Program-made: the position numbers and the translations under genes
The notes under the pieces: generated by a model
Seen by the model: the letters and a program-made list of their open reading frames with translations, nothing else
Databases searched by the model: none
Told to the model about the DNA's origin: nothing
From: Tepidisphaeraceae bacterium
GTDB taxonomy: Bacteria > Planctomycetota > Phycisphaerae > Tepidisphaerales > Tepidisphaeraceae
Assembly: GCA_025450555.1 (NCBI GenBank)
Contig: JANWHF010000151.1
Location: 1 to 9,171, forward strand
Reading direction: 5' to 3'
Length of the DNA: 9,171 nucleotides
Part shown: piece by piece, positions 6,517-9,171 of the stretch
How the letters are laid out: each line of letters begins with the position of its first letter
Position numbering within the stretch: position 1 is the stretch's first letter

Positions 6517-7091
6517 AGGCGATTAATTGGCTTGGCCGGGCCATCATTCTTTCCTTTGCCTTGGCTTGTTGTGGATGCGGCTATCACATCAGCGGCAGCG
6601 CCGACACCGAGCCGGGCTTTCAATGGCACACTCTATATCGCGATGACGTAAAGACGGTCGCCGTTCCCATCTTTGCCAATCGAACTTATTTCCAGGGCGT
6701 CGAATTTCGCCTGACAAAGGCAATCGTCACGCAGCTTGAATCGCAGTCCCCTTACAAGGTCGTCCCGCGCGAGCGAGCCGACACGATCCTCGAAGGCGAG
6801 ATTACGCGGGTCAATTTGCGAACCGTCAGCCGCGATTGGGCATCCGCTGTGCCTCAGGAACAGCTTTACTTGATCATGCTCAGCTTTCGCTGGCGAGATC
6901 TTCGCACAGGCAAGATCCTGGTCGAAAGGCGGGATTTCGAGCAGACCGCCCCCTATTATCCAACGCTTGGGGAAGACGTCTTTGTCGGCGAGCAATTGAA
7001 TATCGAGCGTCTCGCGCTGGCTGTTGTGCAGGAGCTTCAGGCTGACTGGGGACCGCGCCCCAAGCCCAAAAGCGACGAGACCCAGCCTTAG
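6513..7091 (+). CDS. lptE: LptE-like LPS-assembly lipoprotein
   Basis: A 192-residue protein starts with a lipoprotein signal (residues 1-22, hydrophobic IILSFALACCGC) followed by GYHISG. The CGYH motif right after the lipidated cysteine is characteristic of LptE/RlpB. That lipoprotein plugs the LptD barrel and helps deliver LPS to the outer surface. Three cysteines (C19, C20, C22) make the lipidation site uncertain; C22 fits the CGYH position in the family. The mature part shows VKTVAVPIFANRTYFQGVEFRLTKAIV (46-72), matching the conserved segment of this family (FxNxT, then a helix with LTxAI), then beta-strand sequence (ADTILEGEITRVN, 89-101). The start overlaps the stop of the BamD-like gene by four bases. 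Its presence implies a lipopolysaccharide-type or at least asymmetric outer membrane. lptD is not in the window. Confidence 0.8.
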   Translation: MKAINWLGRAIILSFALACCGCGYHISGSADTEPGFQWHTLYRDDVKTVAVPIFANRTYFQGVEFRLTKAIVTQLESQSPYKVVPRERADTILEGEITRVNLRTVSRDWASAVPQEQLYLIMLSFRWRDLRTGKILVERRDFEQTAPYYPTLGEDVFVGEQLNIERLALAVVQELQADWGPRPKPKSDETQP

Positions 7092-7096
7092 TGTGG

Positions 7097-7121
7097 CCGC
7101 AAGCGGTTTTGTCTGGTTTTT
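7097..7121 (+). terminator. Possible weak terminator after lptE
   Basis: Just after the lptE stop, the short palindrome CCGCAAGCGG (7097-7106) is followed by TTTT (7107-7110) and TTTTT (7117-7121). The stem has only three or four pairs with a tight loop, so termination would be weak. Confidence 0.25.
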
Positions 7122-7206
7122 GCGCTAACATTTGGGCAGGCGGTGCCGATAAATCGATCGAGGTGTATTGTTTACGCCGATTTCGCAGGCCAGCCTGAGG
7201 AGAACG

Positions 7207-7238
7207 GATCGCAACGGATGGCTCCGATGGCTGCGATC
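7207..7238 (+). promoter_or_regulatory. Hairpin in the ftsH upstream region
   Basis: GATCGCA (7207-7213) pairs with TGCGATC (7232-7238). Inside, CGGA (7215-7218) can pair with TCCG (7223-7226). The 249 bp between lptE and ftsH hold no gene I can support; this stem and the inverted repeat at 7261-7289 are the only visible structure. It could be part of an ftsH leader or an RNA-end element. Confidence 0.35.
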
Positions 7239-7260
7239 AATGGAAAAGTGCCGCCGGACA

Positions 7261-7289
7261 ACCTTATGATCCAGTTGTTCGTATAAGGT
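7261..7289 (+). promoter_or_regulatory. Inverted repeat with -10-like box upstream of ftsH
   Basis: ACCTTAT (7261-7267) and ATAAGGT (7283-7289) form a perfect 7-bp inverted repeat with a 15-base spacer. The right arm contains TATAAG (7282-7287), a reasonable -10 box; a weak -35-like GACAAC lies at 7257-7262, 19 bases upstream. This could be an ftsH promoter with an overlapping operator. The start would be near 7294, about 47 bases before ATG 7341. Confidence 0.35.
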
Positions 7290-7340
7290 AGAAGGCCCGT
7301 TTCCCGGTGCAGGACGTTCCAACGGACAGGGCCGCTTGAG

Positions 7341-9171
7341 ATGTCGCATCAAACGCGGCGCTTCGGATCGGAATCTATGGCAGAACAACGACCAGAACGG
7401 CCCACACCAAAGCGTCCCCGCCCGGGCAATACCAATCGCGGAATGCCTGCGGTTCGCGGGCTGTTCGCATGGATCTTTCTCTTTAGCATCGGCGCTCTCT
7501 TCGTCATCTGGATGAAGGTGCATCCACAGGAATATAGACAGATTCCTCTCGACCAGTTCATGGCCAAGTCGAAGGAAGGCAAGGTTCAGTCACTCACGAT
7601 CGAAAACGACGAGGTGACCGGCCAATTCGTGAAACCTGAAGCCATCAGGCTCAGCGCGATCAAGACCGACAATATTCTGAAATTCAAGACTGATCTGCCT
7701 CCTGGCGCGGCAAGCCAGTGGCTCTTTGTCCAGTGGCTTTACGAGAACCAGGGTCAAGCCAATCACACTGTCATTGAGGTCGAGAACACCAACGGCATTG
7801 TGATGCAGTTCCTGGTGCCGTTGTTGCCCTGGCTGCTGATCATCGGCTTTGCTTATTTCTTCCTGTTCCGCCAGCTTCGCAACAGTGCGGGCGCGGGCGG
7901 AATGCTCGGCAACTTCGGAAAAGCGCGCGCCAAGATCCTCAGCAAGGAGCACACGAACGTCACCTTCGACGATGTGGCCGGCATCGAAGAGGCCAAAGAA
8001 GAGGTGATGGAGATCGTCGAGTTCCTCAAGAACCCCAAGAAATTCCAGCGGCTGGGTGGTCGCATTCCGCGAGGCGTGTTGCTGGTTGGTGAGCCGGGTA
8101 CTGGCAAGACGTTGCTGGCCAAGGCCATCGCCGGTGAAGCGGATGTGCCCTTCTTCTCCATCAGCGGCTCCGATTTTGTGGAGATGTTTGTCGGCGTCGG
8201 TGCGAGTCGCGTGCGAGACTTGTTCAAGCAGGCCAAGGACAACAGCCCGTGCATCATCTTCCTGGATGAAATTGATGCCGTCGGGCGCAGGCGCGGCAGC
8301 GGATTTAGTTCCGGTGGGCACGACGAGCGCGAGCAAACGCTGAACGCCATTCTCGTCGAGATGGACGGCTTCGATACCAATGACCAGGTGATCGTCTGTG
8401 CGGCAACTAACCGCGTCGACGTGCTTGATCCGGCATTAACCCGCCCAGGTCGATTCGATCGGCAGATTTACGTCTCGCTGCCGGACGTGAAAGGCCGCTT
8501 GGAGATTCTCAAGGTCCATAGTCGCAAAGTAAAACTCGGTCCCAATGTGGATCTGCTTCGCCTGGCGCGAGCGACGCCTGGCTTCAGTGGCGCAGACCTG
8601 GCGGCCATCATCAACGAGTCGGCCCTTGGCGCGACGCTGGCGGGCAAGGAATTCATCGAGCAGGATGACCTGGAAGAAGCACGAGACAAGGTTCGCTTTG
8701 GCCGCGCCAACAAGAGCCGGGTCATGGATGAGAAGGAAAAGGTGGGCACCGCCTATCACGAGGCGGGCCATGCCGTCATTCAACACCTGCTTCGCCCCGA
8801 TTCTGATCCGATCCACAAAGTGACAATCATCCCCCGCGGCCGTGCCTTGGGCGCGACGATGACGTTGCCGGAGAAAGACCGATACACGCATTCCAAGCGC
8901 TGGTGCATCGCCTTCATCAAGATGACCTTCGGTGGCCGCATTGCCGAGGAAATGTTTACCGGTGACACCAACAGCGGTGTGGCCGGCGACATTCGCCAGG
9001 CAACCGGCATCGCCCGACGCATGATCACCGAATGGGGCATGAATGACCGCCTTGGCTTCGTCTTTTATGGCGACGATGATTCCAAGCCCAATCCATTCGG
9101 CGAATTCGGAGGAACGAAGGAATATTCCGACGAAACCGCGAAGACCATCGACGAAGAAGTGAAGAAGCTCA
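7341..9171 (+). CDS. ftsH: ATP-dependent zinc metalloprotease FtsH, partial at the right edge
   Basis: 610 codons are present and the C-terminus is cut off. FtsH is a hexameric inner-membrane AAA+ protease that extracts and degrades damaged membrane proteins and some cytosolic regulators. In order: a Pro/Arg-rich N-terminal extension (1-40), TM1 (41-60), a periplasmic domain (61-155), TM2 (156-176), Walker A GEPGTGKT (250-257), Walker B IIFLDEID (305-312), and the second region of homology ATNRVDVLDPALTRPGRFDR (355-374, arginine fingers R368 and R371). The protease domain has HEAGH (473-477) and a third zinc ligand at D550 in SGVAGDI. Two positions are slightly unusual: Glu where most FtsH have Pro in Walker A, and Gly where Asn usually precedes the zinc Asp. 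All catalytic residues are intact. ATG 7377 (MAEQRPER) is an alternative start; neither has a strong ribosome site. The gene lies 249 bp after lptE and may be transcribed separately. Confidence 0.96.
   Translation, partial: MSHQTRRFGSESMAEQRPERPTPKRPRPGNTNRGMPAVRGLFAWIFLFSIGALFVIWMKVHPQEYRQIPLDQFMAKSKEGKVQSLTIENDEVTGQFVKPEAIRLSAIKTDNILKFKTDLPPGAASQWLFVQWLYENQGQANHTVIEVENTNGIVMQFLVPLLPWLLIIGFAYFFLFRQLRNSAGAGGMLGNFGKARAKILSKEHTNVTFDDVAGIEEAKEEVMEIVEFLKNPKKFQRLGGRIPRGVLLVGEPGTGKTLLAKAIAGEADVPFFSISGSDFVEMFVGVGASRVRDLFKQAKDNSPCIIFLDEIDAVGRRRGSGFSSGGHDEREQTLNAILVEMDGFDTNDQVIVCAATNRVDVLDPALTRPGRFDRQIYVSLPDVKGRLEILKVHSRKVKLGPNVDLLRLARATPGFSGADLAAIINESALGATLAGKEFIEQDDLEEARDKVRFGRANKSRVMDEKEKVGTAYHEAGHAVIQHLLRPDSDPIHKVTIIPRGRALGATMTLPEKDRYTHSKRWCIAFIKMTFGGRIAEEMFTGDTNSGVAGDIRQATGIARRMITEWGMNDRLGFVFYGDDDSKPNPFGEFGGTKEYSDETAKTIDEEVKKL

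Noticed and set aside
7590..8336. 248-codon minus-strand open frame
   Set aside because: Exact antisense of the FtsH AAA+ region, where the sense strand shows all family motifs.

Overview
The window looks like a chromosomal segment of a Gram-negative bacterium, most likely a planctomycete-type lineage (possibly Phycisphaerae). That placement is an inference. It rests on moderately high G+C, mostly weak Shine-Dalgarno sites, an LptE-type outer-membrane lipoprotein beside a BamD-like TPR protein, and the general style of the FtsH and Hsp70 proteins. I see no phage, CRISPR array, IS element or plasmid function. Most of the window is housekeeping, and two genes are cut by the window edges.

Left part (1-2768, minus strand): a divergent Hsp70-family ATPase, open at the left edge and starting with GTG at 1745. 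A sugar-nucleotide epimerase of the extended SDR family (1800-2768) lies 54 bp upstream of it on the same strand. A 236-bp divergent intergenic region carries a good sigma-70-like promoter and an inverted repeat facing right.

Middle part (3005-4505): a small, apparently orphan DNA-binding protein with a coiled coil, an AT-hook-like motif and a winged-helix-like C-terminus. It converges on the remains of a secreted DUF4038 (apiosidase-like) glycoside hydrolase. In that gene, signal peptide and domain start are joined out of frame to the C-terminal part, and most of the catalytic barrel is absent. A long inverted repeat sits at the convergent junction. An intact tRNA-Lys(TTT) gene on the minus strand follows, with a recognisable promoter.

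Right part (4622-9171, plus strand): recO (recombination mediator), a BamD-like TPR protein with a signal peptide, an LptE-like lipoprotein overlapping it by four bases, a structured 249-bp leader, and ftsH (membrane AAA+ zinc protease) running off the right edge. The BamD-like and LptE-like pair are both envelope-biogenesis proteins and probably translationally coupled. FtsH is a membrane quality-control protease and, in enterobacteria, also controls LPS synthesis, so the grouping with envelope genes makes sense.

The least explained items are the coiled-coil/AT-hook/winged-helix protein with its promoter region, the internally deleted DUF4038 gene, and the inverted repeats in the ftsH leader.
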